DNA of 64,000 bases from Myrmaecium sp. VS I D KN 1 (lineage: Eukaryota; Ascomycota; Dothideomycetes; Valsariales; Valsariaceae), in the NCBI GenBank assembly GCA_019775845.1, contig JADQAV010000016.1, positions 186,001-250,000 on the forward strand, read 5' to 3'. Below, one piece after another: positions 25,320 through 36,381 of this stretch. The position numbers were made by a program, and so were the translations under genes. Positions within the stretch are counted from its first letter, which is position 1; the number at the start of each line of letters is the position of its first letter. The notes under the pieces were generated by a model. The model was not told the DNA's origin. It did not search any database and worked only from the letters and a program-made list of their open reading frames with translations.

Positions 25320-27041
25320 TCAATCCGCCAAAGGCCAGTCGATCGCCCCATCCTCTTCAAGAAGCTCGTCGAGCGTCTCCAGCAAGCGGTGGCGCCCAAT
25401 CTCAGAGCTCCGGAACCACGTCGAGCGCAGGAGGTCCAGACGCTCGCAGAATTCATGGTACGACGCTTCGTGCGCGGGTTCCTGCATTTCCACACCCTGT
25501 CCGGGAGTGAGCAGGACAGTGGGACGTTGAGACCCGCTGAGGACCGGCAAGGAGGCGCTGCGCGGAACTGCGTCCGGGCTGCGAAGCGCGGGACTGTCTG
25601 TGAATGGACGGGAGAAATTAGGAATGGTCTTCGAGGATGGATCGAGGATGTTTTCTGGGACCCGCTTACCTGACGCTTTCTGAGACTCGGCATCCGGCTT
25701 CGTCGCGATGGAGGTTGAGTCGACTAGCTGCAGAGCCAAGGGAGACCGTGAGGTGATGATGGTCTTGCTGCCGACTTTCTTGTGGCTTCCGCCTTCCTGG
25801 ATGGGAGATAGGCTCGGTGCCGCAGCCATGGTAACATCTTCCGGTTGGACCATTGAAAGGTCTTCGAGAGAGTCCAGAGTGTCTTCTTCCTTCGAAGCGG
25901 AGTCCGGCGATGGATTACCTTTGCCTTGCGCGTCCTGACGAACCTCCACCTCGGAATCAACAGGCTCCGGCAGAGCGTCTTGCAGAGAGGACGGCAAGTG
26001 CCATGCGGCATCGAACATGGAATAGTTTTCCTCTCTGCGATACAAGGTCCGCTTCTTCCGTGGGAGTGGTGCTGCGGCCTGAGGCTCGATCTTAGTTGAG
26101 GAACCATCGCGTTGTCCGCTCAAAGGGGAGGTCGACGTGGACGAGGAAGCGGACGTCGGTCTCGTGTACGTCGGCAGCTTGGATAGGCGAGATGTCGACG
26201 GGATAGCCTTTGGTTTTCCAACAGTATCGTTGACCTTTGGCAGTGGGAGCTTCGAGCTTGCACGACGGAACGTACCCGTGGGGTTGCGAGGCTCCTCTGG
26301 TCCATTCGGCTTCGCATCTGTGTTGTGAAGTGAGAGCTGGCTGAGACTGCCAGCACGCTTACGCTTGGTTTGAAGAAGGCCAACCGCGGGATCCATCATC
26401 GCCTCGAAGTCCTGGGGTGCCATGCTCAGCCCTTCATGGGTTCCAGACTGCGTCCGTGCTATCTTCTGGACCAATGGACTGTTGCTTGGGCGTCCGCGAC
26501 GGCGTCTGCTGCCCTCCGACAGGTCAAGGTCCGGACTGGTTCGATCCTCGTTGTCGAGCTCAGGAGTGGCGACGTCGTACTCGACCGTCTCCGTGAAGCG
26601 GAGACGTGAGCTGCGTCGGATACCACCGGGTGCCAGTGGTCCTTGACCTTGCGGACCTTGATGCGGGTCCAGGATGCTTGGAGAAAGCCGGATGCACGGC
26701 GACGATGAGGACAGAAAGGTCGACGACGACGAAGAACCAGATGAAGGAGTGTGTGATGGACGACCGAAGCCTGGAGGCAGCGGGAACAGTCCGAGGGAGA
26801 CAGCGGTCTGCTCACTGTCAACGGTGAAATCACTCGAGGCAAGGCTCTCGTCTGGGTTGAACTGCGAAGACTCCGGGAAGCCTTCGATAGGCGTGACAGC
26901 TGCCTCTCTGGTCTGCGGCAGCGGATCAACAAAGGTTGTCTCATGAGCATCCAACTGCTCATCCATCTCCTCTTCTTCGCTGATAGTGCACAGCTGGCGC
27001 ACCATGACCACCATCCGCCGGTTGGGAAGCCGATTCGACAT
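25320..27041 (-). CDS. conserved-looking disordered protein, AT-hook-like motif
   Basis: Single-exon frame encoding 573 residues from the ATG at 27041 (the open frame extends upstream but only from a non-ATG codon). Not recognised. The N-terminus has RRMVVMVRQLCTISEEEE. Most of the chain is Ser/Pro/Thr-rich and probably disordered, with basic patches including RRRRGRPSN, which resembles an AT-hook, and KRKR. The C-terminal 50 residues look folded and helical (YHEFCERLDLLRSTWFRSSE, then HRLLETLDELLEEDGAIDW). Long single-frame coding with a structured tail supports a real gene. A nuclear, DNA- or chromatin-associated role is only a guess from the basic motifs. Confidence 0.75.
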   Translation of the reverse strand: MSNRLPNRRMVVMVRQLCTISEEEEMDEQLDAHETTFVDPLPQTREAAVTPIEGFPESSQFNPDESLASSDFTVDSEQTAVSLGLFPLPPGFGRPSHTPSSGSSSSSTFLSSSSPCIRLSPSILDPHQGPQGQGPLAPGGIRRSSRLRFTETVEYDVATPELDNEDRTSPDLDLSEGSRRRRGRPSNSPLVQKIARTQSGTHEGLSMAPQDFEAMMDPAVGLLQTKRKRAGSLSQLSLHNTDAKPNGPEEPRNPTGTFRRASSKLPLPKVNDTVGKPKAIPSTSRLSKLPTYTRPTSASSSTSTSPLSGQRDGSSTKIEPQAAAPLPRKKRTLYRREENYSMFDAAWHLPSSLQDALPEPVDSEVEVRQDAQGKGNPSPDSASKEEDTLDSLEDLSMVQPEDVTMAAAPSLSPIQEGGSHKKVGSKTIITSRSPLALQLVDSTSIATKPDAESQKASGKRVPENILDPSSKTIPNFSRPFTDSPALRSPDAVPRSASLPVLSGSQRPTVLLTPGQGVEMQEPAHEASYHEFCERLDLLRSTWFRSSEIGRHRLLETLDELLEEDGAIDWPLAD

Positions 27042-27943
27042 CTTGTCACTTTTCCGTTCGAAGTCCAAGTTTGCACTTTCTGCTTGAAACGGAGGAAGGT
27101 TGTCTGGGAGTTGGTTCAAGGGCGCTTCGCGAAGGTCTTTTGTCAAGGTACGTGTGCGCGTGCGCGTGTGTGCGTAGGCTGCTCTACGTGTTTACTGTTA
27201 CGGTGTGAATGCGCGCGCAGACTTGCACACATCTTCACCCAGAGCTACGTGTGGCGCTAAGCTGTCGGTGTGATTGGACTACTACTATATGAATGGGTGT
27301 GGCGGTGGGAGTATTCTTTTCTGTGACGTGGCTTTGCGAGGCGCCATTGACTTGGGGCTGGGGGGGAGAGTGACGAGATGAAATGCATAGGACCTGACAT
27401 GGTGCGTTTTGGCTCCCGCTACTCGCCCGCCCATTGGGCAAGGCTATAGGGACGGAGAGCATGGCTGCAATGGGAGAAGGGAATGAAAAAAGAGGGCTAC
27501 AAGGAAGGGAAAAGGGACTGGTTGGTAACTCAACATGCTGATTCTGGCAAAGAGAGATATATGACTGGTGACAAGCATGTATAAGCGACCAATAATACTT
27601 TTTCTCTCGAGTTCATCTATATCCCGCAGCGAGGTCAGTCAATCTCCCTCATTTTGCACTTTTTGTTGTTCCCCCTCTGACCTGATCCGAAGTGAAGAAA
27701 CGCCGGTTCTTTTGTTTTTGGCAGAGAAATGAAGAGGAAAGTGAAAAGCCACATGCACCCTTAGGCCATTCATAAAGGTCCGGGGTCGAGAGAGAATGTA
27801 AGCAAGAAAGGAAAAAGAAAGGAAATGAACTGCTGAGAAGAATGAAGAGGATGGAGATTGCAATGAAAAAAGGAAGGCCGCAACAAGTCACACCACACCA
27901 CAACCACAGCGACATATTAAAAAGTCCTACAGCGCTTCTGCAA
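27042..27943. other. intergenic, utp14 3' side
   Basis: About 900 bp holding the promoter of the disordered-protein gene and the 3' flank of utp14. A short purine/pyrimidine alternating tract (GTGTGCGCGTGCGCGTGTG) lies at about 27152-27170. Confidence 0.45.
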
Positions 27944-30886
27944 CTACACCATCGGCTTCGCCAACGGCAAGATAACCCCCTGCTTAACCATCACACGAGG
28001 CTTCGTCGCCTCCTGGAACGTCTGCTTCGTCGTCCACTCCGGGCCCTTGGGCATGCGAAGCGTGCGCTCATACTGCTGCTTACTCTCAAAGCCATGGGGC
28101 AGCTCGGGCGCCAGGAACTTCGCATTCTTCTTGACACGACGCTCATTGATGATGACGCGATCCAGACCCGCATCCCGGCGCCGCTCCGGCCGGACGACGC
28201 CCGCTTGCGTCGTGAGAAACCGCCCTTGGTTCCGGGCGCGCTCCTTCTTGCTCAGCCCGTCGCCGACCCAGCTCCCCCACCCGGGCAGCGTGTTGTCGAT
28301 CACTTTGTCCGCCTCGTCGGCGATGGTGGCTTGCTTTTCCTTGTCGAAGTCGGCGATCACGTCGTCGCCGGCGAAACCCTGTTCGACGAGCGCGGCGTTG
28401 CGGATGACGAAGGGGTTGTAGGAGGCTTCGTCGTCATTATTATCGGAGTGGCCTGCTCCGTCGGCGTCGGTGCCCTTGTACGTCACCGTCGTCCATCCGT
28501 CCGCTCCCGTGATCAGCTGCGGCTCGTCCGAGCTCGTCGTCGTCGTGCTCTTGTTCTTGGATTTCGCGTTCTTTTTCGAGCTGGTCTTGGAGGTGTCCTT
28601 GGGTTCGTCGTCCCATCGAAGTTCATCCTCGGATTCCTCGGGGATGGGCGCCTTCTTCTTGGTAGATGCGAGCCACGGGTTGGCTTCCGGTTCGGCAGCG
28701 GCGGCGGCTGCGGCGGAAGGCTTCTCTGCCTCACAACCCGCAAAGCCGCCCTTGGCGGACTTGGACTGCTTTCGGTTGCCCGCACGCGTCGAGCCCTCCT
28801 TGGATTCGACAGTGATCTCGGCGTTCTCGGGCTCTTGGGTGGCTTGGTCGTTGTCTGATGCATCGCCTTCCTCGAACTCATTCTTCGCGGCGTTCTTGAA
28901 CTGGACCGCCGGCTTCACGGACGGTCCGCCAAACTTGCGACGACCGAGCGAGACGGCGTTCTCGGGCACGTCCTCGGCGGATGCGTCTTCGCCGGCAAGC
29001 TCCCGTCTCAACGCTGCAACCGCCTCGTCGTTCTCGGCCTTACGGGACGCCTCGGCTCGTTTCATGAAGGCGAGCTGGCTGATCTTGGACTCCTTGCCGT
29101 CGCCCGATTTGCCCAGAACGTCAAGCTGCCGTTGGAGCCTCCGAGTCCCGGCGGCATCCTCGTCGTCTGTATCATCCGTATCGTCTTCATCATCGTCATC
29201 GAGTTCGACGTCGCTGTCGTCTTCGTCGTCTGCGCGCACATCTTTCCCTTCCATTCTCCGCCTGAGCTCTTCGTTGCGTCGTGCCATCTCTGTGACTCCG
29301 CCCCTTGCATCCTCATCCCAGGCAGCGAGGCCTGCCTTCTTGACTCCCTTCGCCCACTTGCTTTCTCGGTGTTTGGCCCCCATTCTCTCCTCAGCCCGGC
29401 GACGGTCGTTGTACTCGCGCTCGTTTTCCGATACGTCGATGCCCTCCGCAGCCATGAGCTCCCGCTCCTTCTCCGCCAGCCGTTCCCGCTCCTTCCTGTG
29501 CACGCGGCGGTAAGACTTGCTCTTAATCTTCTTGATGCGCTTCGCCCGCACCTCTTCGCGGAACAGGAGCTCCCGCGCCTTGCGCAACTCAGCGCGACGC
29601 GCCTGGACTTCCTCGAGCGGGATCTCCTTGGCTTTCAGCTCTTCGAATTGGCGCAGCTTGTCCTCCTCGGACTTGCCGGTCGCGGTGGAGAGGCCGCTCT
29701 CCACGAGGATGTTCTGGATCGTGCTCTCGAGCTCGGTCATCGGCGCGCCAGCCGTCGGCAACAGGCGGGTGGCACCTTGGGCTTGCTCCTCGCTGACGTC
29801 TTTCATGGGGAACGTGAGGTGCTCCGCTCTGCGGTTCTGCTTCACAGTATCCACCCATCGTTCCAAAGTTTCGTTGGCCTTTTCCGTTGCAGCAGCACGA
29901 TCCAGTTTGTCCTGTTGGCGTTTTGGTAGAGGGGCCTCCAGCTTGCCGGGAATCCCCGTCCGCTTGGAAGACTTCTTGTCATCGCGCAGAAGTTTTAGTG
30001 ACTTTTTGAGTTTCGGGTCGGTGACTGTCGGAAGCAGATCGTCGAGGCTCAGTTTTTGAGACGCGGTGAGGCCGAATTCTGAGGGCGCGGCCGATTCATG
30101 CACGTCGGCCTTCCTCTGCTTCTTTTCCGAAGTTTCTTCGTCGGGCTGGTAGGACGAGATCAGATCCTGAAGTTTGGACAAGCCCTCCGGGTCTGCCGCG
30201 TCGTCGTCATCTGACTCGTCAAAATCGGCAAAGGACTCCTCATCGCTGTCAGCATTTTGCTCTTTCTTCGATGTGCCCTCTTCCTCGCTTTCTGAGTAGT
30301 TATCGAGCATGGTCGCCAGATCCACGCCTTCGTCCCCGAAGTCGTCTTCCTCCTCGTCGTCCATGTCTTCGTCTTCGCCCTCGCTGAGATCAACTTCATC
30401 ATCCGAGCCGTGCGTTTCAACTTTGCGTGCTTGCTTCTTCGCCTTCTTGGGCTGGTTGCTTGAGCTTCCACGGAACGTGAACCCTTCGAATCGTTCCTCG
30501 TCACTCTCTCCAAAGGCCTCATCAGAATCGATGTCACTGTCATCGTCCTCGTCCACAACGCCCATCCGCCACTCATGGCCCTCCGAGTCCGAACCTTCGC
30601 TTATGTCCAGCTGATCGAACCTGCCCTTAGGTGCCCTCTTCTTTTGTGGTCTCCCCTCGGCTTCTTCATCCTCGTCCAAGTCATCGTCCTCGTCGTGGTC
30701 GACACGTTGGCGCTTGCGTGAGTGTCCCAAGTCCGACTCGCCGAGTCGATGTTGTCGGATCTTGGGGCCGTCGGAGACACTGTGCGAGGCGATCGCTAAC
30801 GCATCGAGCGAGCGTTTCTGGTTCTTCTTCTTGGAGGTCCGCGATTTTCCGCTCGAGACGGATGCGCGCGCAATACGAGGTCCCAT
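27944..30886 (-). CDS. utp14: U3 snoRNP / SSU processome component Utp14
   Basis: Utp14 acts in the nucleolar small-subunit processome and activates the helicase Dhr1 for U3 release. Single exon, 980 residues. The start is the ATG at 30886 (MGPRIARASVSS); the frame continues upstream only to a TTG. The N-terminal half has several very acidic tracts and a basic cluster (SKKKNQKRSLDA). Near the middle is KLEAPLPKRQQDKLDRAAA followed by ANETLERWVDTVKQNRRAEH, diagnostic for Utp14. The C-terminal block has LPGWGSWVGDG, VIINERRVKKNAKFLAPELPH and ERTLRMPKGPEW, also diagnostic. Divergent from the mL41 gene with a 318-bp gap. Confidence 0.93.
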   Translation of the reverse strand: MGPRIARASVSSGKSRTSKKKNQKRSLDALAIASHSVSDGPKIRQHRLGESDLGHSRKRQRVDHDEDDDLDEDEEAEGRPQKKRAPKGRFDQLDISEGSDSEGHEWRMGVVDEDDDSDIDSDEAFGESDEERFEGFTFRGSSSNQPKKAKKQARKVETHGSDDEVDLSEGEDEDMDDEEEDDFGDEGVDLATMLDNYSESEEEGTSKKEQNADSDEESFADFDESDDDDAADPEGLSKLQDLISSYQPDEETSEKKQRKADVHESAAPSEFGLTASQKLSLDDLLPTVTDPKLKKSLKLLRDDKKSSKRTGIPGKLEAPLPKRQQDKLDRAAATEKANETLERWVDTVKQNRRAEHLTFPMKDVSEEQAQGATRLLPTAGAPMTELESTIQNILVESGLSTATGKSEEDKLRQFEELKAKEIPLEEVQARRAELRKARELLFREEVRAKRIKKIKSKSYRRVHRKERERLAEKERELMAAEGIDVSENEREYNDRRRAEERMGAKHRESKWAKGVKKAGLAAWDEDARGGVTEMARRNEELRRRMEGKDVRADDEDDSDVELDDDDEDDTDDTDDEDAAGTRRLQRQLDVLGKSGDGKESKISQLAFMKRAEASRKAENDEAVAALRRELAGEDASAEDVPENAVSLGRRKFGGPSVKPAVQFKNAAKNEFEEGDASDNDQATQEPENAEITVESKEGSTRAGNRKQSKSAKGGFAGCEAEKPSAAAAAAAEPEANPWLASTKKKAPIPEESEDELRWDDEPKDTSKTSSKKNAKSKNKSTTTTSSDEPQLITGADGWTTVTYKGTDADGAGHSDNNDDEASYNPFVIRNAALVEQGFAGDDVIADFDKEKQATIADEADKVIDNTLPGWGSWVGDGLSKKERARNQGRFLTTQAGVVRPERRRDAGLDRVIINERRVKKNAKFLAPELPHGFESKQQYERTLRMPKGPEWTTKQTFQEATKPRVMVKQGVILPLAKPMV

Positions 30887-31204
30887 TTTCACGGAGGGAA
30901 ATGCCTTGAGGTAATTCGTTGCGGACCCAAAGCTTTTGCCTCCTGGCGCCGGAGAAAGCTGTAGGGTCTCCAGTTTTGGCGCAGGGTAATTTTTTGGCGG
31001 CAAGAGAGGGCGGTGAGTACGGCACGGGCAGGGAGATCTGATAAGCGGACAAAAGCTTCCCCGAGCCTTCCGCGGAAGAGTTTCCCGCAGGAACGCCCGA
31101 CTGGCTTCAGGATATCGGATCGCATCGTTTTGACACTTGTCGCTCCCTGCATCTCGTCCATTGCAGCCAGCTCGGATACGCCAGGCTGCTTCGAACCTCT
31201 CGTT
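30887..31204. promoter_or_regulatory. bidirectional promoter, utp14 / mL41
   Basis: Only 318 bp separate the start codons of two divergently transcribed ribosome-related genes, so both promoters must lie here or overlap the coding ends. Confidence 0.55.
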
Positions 31205-31579
31205 ATGCAGCCCTCACCTATTCTCCAGCGGTCGGCTCGCCGTCTCGCCCTTACCACGAAGCAGGCGGGCAAGGACTACTACAAAGGCACGCGGACCGGT
31301 GCTATGGGTCGACACACCAAGCACGGAGGATACATCATTGATTGGAGCAGAGTGCGCACATATGTCTGCCCTCCGGATATGGACGCATGTCCCGTAAGTG
31401 CCGTCCCGCGGACTTTGGAGACCGCCGTCACGCTGACTGCCTTTTGCCATAATCAGCTCACTCCCTTCGTCGCGAAACGCATCGAGAAGCCCAAGCAGTA
31501 CACCCAGGAGCAGAGCGAGCGCTGGGCCAGGGGGCGCGAATACTTGCAGAAGTGGAAGATGGAGAACGGCTTCGACTGA
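31205..31579 (+). CDS. mrpl27: mitochondrial large ribosomal subunit protein mL41 (Mrpl27)
   Basis: Two exons, 31205-31393 and 31457-31579, with donor GTAAGT and acceptor CAG, give 103 residues. The N-terminal 18 residues are basic and hydroxylated ([12 protein letters not shown]), a likely mitochondrial presequence. The body matches mL41: [33 protein letters not shown] and then [11 protein letters not shown] across the splice. The protein is a structural component of the mitoribosome. Length fits the family. Confidence 0.9.
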   Translation: MQPSPILQRSARRLALTTKQAGKDYYKGTRTGAMGRHTKHGGYIIDWSRVRTYVCPPDMDACPVSAVPRTLETAVTLTAFCHNQLTPFVAKRIEKPKQYTQEQSERWARGREYLQKWKMENGFD

Positions 31580-32260
31580 GAGGATGCAGATGCGGCCGAT
31601 TCATGATCGAGTTATCCTCCGCACACGGTACTGAAATGTGGGCTAGAAGATTATGGAGAGATGGAAAGGGGATATCATGTCGAAACATTGCGTGGCGTTT
31701 GGGTCTGTATATCAGAGGTGGACTTTCATGAGTTCCGGATTGTCAAATATGTATACCAACAATATTGGAAAGTCCTATCCAAGTCTAAGGGTTAAACTGA
31801 ATTGCAAAGACTTTCACCTACTCTAGCCCAATCATCGATCCAACTTGCTTTTCCTCTTAGACGTTGAACGGGCACCGCTGATACAAGTTGCGATATAAGT
31901 GGAATCCTTACAGCGATGTCTCGCAACACTGGGTTCCTAGCAAAGTCGTCAAGACCAGTCACGGAGAAATTATTTCACCATGTTCACTTCAACCCTAGAT
32001 ATCGGTATGATCTACCTGTATTTGAAAGCGATTTTTCACTTGAACCAACGGGGGCACTATAGGTCAAAAGGCGGAGCGGAAATGCTGGGGTTGCGATCAA
32101 GGCGTGCCAAGCAATTTTCATTCGCTTGACTATCCCGACGCGGTCGCTAGCGCTCCCGTTGAAAACGAACACCGATTGCCAAAATTCCGACGACCACCAC
32201 ACAACCTGCGATTCCGCTCCTCGATACCACGTACTAACCACCACCACAACAGCCGCAATC
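31580..32260. other. intergenic, eS17 promoter
   Basis: 680 bp between mL41 and eS17. It should contain the mL41 3' end and the ribosomal-protein promoter. An AACCCTAG sequence at 31990-31997 resembles the ACCCTA boxes found at some fungal ribosomal-protein promoters, which is suggestive only. Confidence 0.35.
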
Positions 32261-32823
32261 ATGGGTCGTGTCAGGACGAAGACTGTCAAGAAGTCCGCCA
32301 AGGTCATCATTGAGCGGTACTACCCCCGCCTCACCCTCGACTTCGAGGTCAACAAGCGCATCTGCGATGAGATCGCTATCATCGCCTCCAAGAGGCTCCG
32401 CAACAAGATTGCCGGCTACACGACCCGTGCGTAATCCTGCTACTCGGCGAGCAACGAATGCCGGCCTGTGTGCGACCGCGGCTAACACAGAGTAGATCTC
32501 ATGAAGCGTATCCAGCGTGGTCCTGTTCGTGGTATCTCCTTCAAGCTTCAGGAAGAGGAGCGTGAGAGGAAGGATCAGTACGTTCCTGAGGTCTCTGCCC
32601 TCGACGTCAGCAACACCGAGAGCGGCCAGTTGGACGTCGACCAGGACACCAAGGACCTCCTCAAGTCCATGGGCGTAAGTTTTCCCGTGGTCTGCTTGGC
32701 TTGGCCACGAAATCTGACTTTTCGGTGCAGTTCGACAGCCTCAACGTCAACGTCGTTGCCGTCGCTTCCCAGGCCGTTTCCGAGCGTCCTCGCCGCTTCG
32801 GCGACCGTGCTCCCCGCTCTTAA
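32261..32823 (+). CDS. rps17: 40S ribosomal protein eS17
   Basis: Three exons, 32261-32426, 32496-32674 and 32731-32823, join in phase for 145 residues. Donors are GTGCGT and GTAAGT. Begins [21 protein letters not shown] and continues [22 protein letters not shown], then [19 protein letters not shown] after intron 1, all diagnostic of eS17. The protein sits in the head of the small ribosomal subunit. The C-terminal extension ends [13 protein letters not shown], as in other ascomycetes. Confidence 0.96.
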
Positions 32824-34152
32824 AAAGTTTTCCTGGTATCGGGGTTATGATGGTTGGGCTTACATACTGGTGGCGCTCTCTGTTACGGATATCATGAACT
32901 AGGTTCGACCAATTCAAAGACATTTCAATATGTCAAGGTGTCGCGGACTCCCCTGGGCTTGCCCCGAGGGATGAAGCTTGATTGCCAAAACTCCCGTCCT
33001 CTTGTTGTTTTCGTCGTGAGCTCTAACTACTAATGACCGATACAGCAAGGAGTCGTATCTCGTAGCGCTTGACTATCCTTTACGGGAGCCTTGGTTGAAC
33101 CTGGTTTTTCTTTTCCTGTGACTGGTGGTGACCATGTGAAGTCGAGCCTCTGTAGTGTGAAAATAGTGCCAGTCAACTCCATCAATTACGATGTGTTCGC
33201 CTTCGAAGCTGTAACCCTGACTTCGTTCAATTCCAAGTTCGCTTTTCCAAGCAATTATTTTTTCAGAGTGCCGTGAGTGCTTGTCGCCATGTGGGACTTC
33301 ATTCGTGCGTGTAAAAGACCCTCTCGACAATGTCTCAGTCATCTGCGTCCCATCGCAACGTATTCGTATTTTCGTGCCCATAAGAAGCACCTAATTACCT
33401 AATGGGTGATGGAGAACCTGATCACGGATTGGTAATTAGTGAAGACTTTCGTCGGGAACCAAGTGAACTTGGAAGATCTTCCGCAGCGACTCCACATACC
33501 AGCCTTGCTGCAAGTGTAGTCACTAAAGATCCATGTGAACACGCAATAGACGACTCTGGCGGTCAAGCCTTGCATCCCGAAGGCTGACACGGGAGGGCCC
33601 CAAGCGTTCATCTAATAGGTGCAGGAAAAATGCGAGGCCAGTACGCAATCTTCCAGTGAACCTCAACAGAGCGTCTACGGTCTGCAAGTAGCCGACGCTC
33701 TGAGCGCATATGAGCTCCAATGCTGTGTCGCTACAGGCTTCATTCAAGCTGGGTCAAAGGCGGTGATTTGATTAATCGCTCAGAAGCTCCCAAACGTTCG
33801 GTGAGAAAGAGCAGGCAGTTTGAAGATCCCGGGTACACTGTCGGAGCACTGTTTCAGCACAGACGCATCTGGCGCAGCCTTGCATAGGGACCGAAAGTAG
33901 CGCGCCCAAGCTTCGTGGGACACGTTGAGAGATTCGGCAACTCACCCCTTTTCCTTGCCGGAAGGCCTACCCGTTCCCGCTACCCTGGCGGAAGCTTTCG
34001 CCTTGCAAGATGTAGGTTGTTTATGCGGGCTTGTTAAACCAAGTCCTGCGTCATCATAAAGGGCGGAAACTTGCACCTTCTCTTTGTTCCTCCTAAACTC
34101 TCTTCTATCCTTCCATTATCCCTAGAACCTGAACCTTTGGTATCCGCCCATC
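32824..34152. other. intergenic, no gene recognised
   Basis: 1.3 kb between eS17 and the aminotransferase. Short frames only; nothing supportable. The last 150 bp, pyrimidine-rich near 34075-34125, should hold the aminotransferase leader. Confidence 0.45.
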
Positions 34153-35694
34153 ATGTCTATATCCACCACAAACGCCCGCAACTCGTTCACCAAGAGCTCC
34201 GCGGCGAGGTGGCGGAGGTTCAGCACGTCGAAGGAGCCCACTGAGAATGGTAAGTTAGCTAATGAGCTCCCAATCTCGTTTCAAGCCTTACCAAGGCCGT
34301 CACTGACGTCGACTAGAACTCAGCTCCAAGATCCATCGCCAGTTCCGGAACCATCACGAAGGACATCGCCCTCATGCCGGGCTCGACCCGACTCGCGCAT
34401 CCACGGGGGTTGTCTGGACGTCCGAACAGGCTTACAAACGTGGTTTCCTTGAGGACCCTGAGGAATGGGCGAACTTGGGCCAGGGTGCCCCGGAAGTCGA
34501 AGACGACATCGAGGGATGCTTTGAAAGGCCGAAGACTTTGGATATCTCCGTGCACTCGCGGGAGTATGGGCCCACCGCCGGCATCAGGCCGCTGAGAGAG
34601 GCGGTGGCGAAGCTCTACAATGAACACCACAGGAAACACAGACGAAGCCAATACACATGGGAGAACGTGGCTATCGTTCCTGGCGGCCGTGCAGGGCTCA
34701 TCAGAATCGCTGCTGTGCTGGGTAATTCATACCTTGGTTTCTTCATTCCGGTACGTTTATGAGCTCTTGTGTTCGCTGCTCGTGTCCTTGCTCACGACAT
34801 CAGGATTATACGGCTTATAATGAAATGCTGTCTCTCTTCCGTAATGTGGCCGCAATCCCTATCCCGCTAAACAGCGAGGATAACTATCATATCCACCCGG
34901 ACAAGATCGCTGAGGAGATTGCTCGCGGCACCTCCGTGATCCTCACCTCTAACCCGCGCAACCCAACGGGCCAGATGATCACCAATCCTGAGCTTGCTGA
35001 GATCCAGAATATCTGCCGTGACCGCGCAACACTTATCATGGATGAGTTCTACAGTGGCTACAATTACTCCAGTAACTGTGACGGCAGAGTGATATCCGCC
35101 GCCAGCAACGTTGAGGATGTTGATGAAGACGACGTTCTGATTATCGATGGCCTCACCAAGCGCTTCCGTCTCCCTGGATGGCGCGTCGCCTGGGTCATAG
35201 GCCCCAAGGAGTTCATCAAGGCAATTGGCTCATGTGGTTCCTACTTGGACGGCGGTTGCAACGTGCCTTTCCAGGAAGCTGCCGTGCAGATGCTGGAACC
35301 GTCGCGGGTTCTCAAGGAGATGAGGGCGTTGCAGTCGCATTTCAAGGAGAAACGTGACTACGTTGTTGGTCGGCTGGAGTCAATGGGGTTCAAGCTCCCA
35401 TATATCCCGAATTCGACTTTCTATCTGTGGCTGGACCTCAGCGGTTTGCCTGAACAGATCAACGATGGCTTGAACTTCTTCGACGCTTGTTTGGAGGAGA
35501 AGGTCATCCTCGTCCCTGGCATCTTCTTCGACCTAAACCCCAGCAAGCGCAGGGACTTGTTCGACTCTCCTTGCCATCATTTCGTCCGCTTGAGCTATGG
35601 ACCAAGGATGGACGTGTTGGTGAAGGGCATGGACGCGATCGAGCGCATCATCAAGAAATGGAGGGATGCGCCCAAGATGCACAAGCGTCACTGA
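34153..35694 (+). CDS. PLP-dependent class I/II aminotransferase
   Basis: Fold-type I pyridoxal-phosphate enzyme of 473 residues from three exons: 34153-34249, 34317-34750 and 34804-35694 (donors GTAAGT and GTACGT). Visible motifs are SREYGPTAGIRPLREAVAKLYN, SNPRNPTGQMI, IMDEFYSGY and the PLP lysine in LTKRFRLPGWRVAW (Lys about 296). The arginine expected to bind the substrate carboxylate is likely in FVRLSYG near the C-terminus. Substrate is not determined; it resembles aspartate/aromatic-type and LL-diaminopimelate-type enzymes. The first 32 residues are Ser/Arg-rich and could be a mitochondrial presequence. It lies next to, but is not clearly part of, the sugar-use genes downstream. Confidence 0.88.
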
Positions 35695-36381
35695 CGGGAG
35701 TGCGGTTGGTTACCGAACATGAAAGCATGGATGGACTCGGAATTGGAGCATCTTGCTGCCTCTTTCAGTGCTTTCCGTGATAGATTAGATACCCGGTTGG
35801 AGGATACTGCTGAGAGCGACCGGTTGTTAGCATAGTCTAAATAGGTACCGCGAGTAAACAAGTACCTACGCGCCCGCTTGAGTAACCTGCAATGCTTTGG
35901 CGAATTGATTGAAAACGAGAGCCATATGTAGACTACGCCAGCGTGCCCAGATTTCGCAAGCAACACAAGGCTGAGCGCAGCTGTGATGAAGTGTGATTGG
36001 TTGCGATGGGATAGGCCTGGAGCCGGAATGCAGTACCGAGGCTATCTTCGACCCTGAGATCCCTTCAACAACGTCAACAGCGAACGGTACCTAGTCCTCA
36101 TCTCGTGATGCACTTGTACAACTTCGCTGTGGACAGTAAGTCCTACTCATCACGTACCCGGCTCACCGGCTGATGGTTCATGAACTGATCACCTTGATAG
36201 TCCGTGGATGGATATTGTGTCAGACGAGCTGAACCGAGGTGGAAGAGGAGGTCGGAAAGACCATTTGAACAACACTTATTCTCTCAACTCTCTTCTTTCC
36301 CTGGATATCACGTCGTCAGGTCACTTGAACTTAGGATACTCTGGCTCGTGACGACGTATAGAGCCATAAGTTCTACCGCTC
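35695..36381. other. intergenic, transcription-factor promoter
   Basis: About 690 bp with the aminotransferase 3' end and the promoter of the Zn2Cys6 gene. No copy of the ATGCCGGCCGAT motif was seen here. Confidence 0.4.

Noticed and set aside
28470-29929. Long plus-strand Ser-rich and Leu-rich frames opposite utp14
   Set aside because: Antisense to acidic and charged codons of the clearly identified Utp14 gene.
30887-31003. Extra 39 N-terminal residues for Utp14
   Set aside because: The upstream frame begins with TTG; the first ATG is at 30886 and begins a family-like MGPRIARAS.
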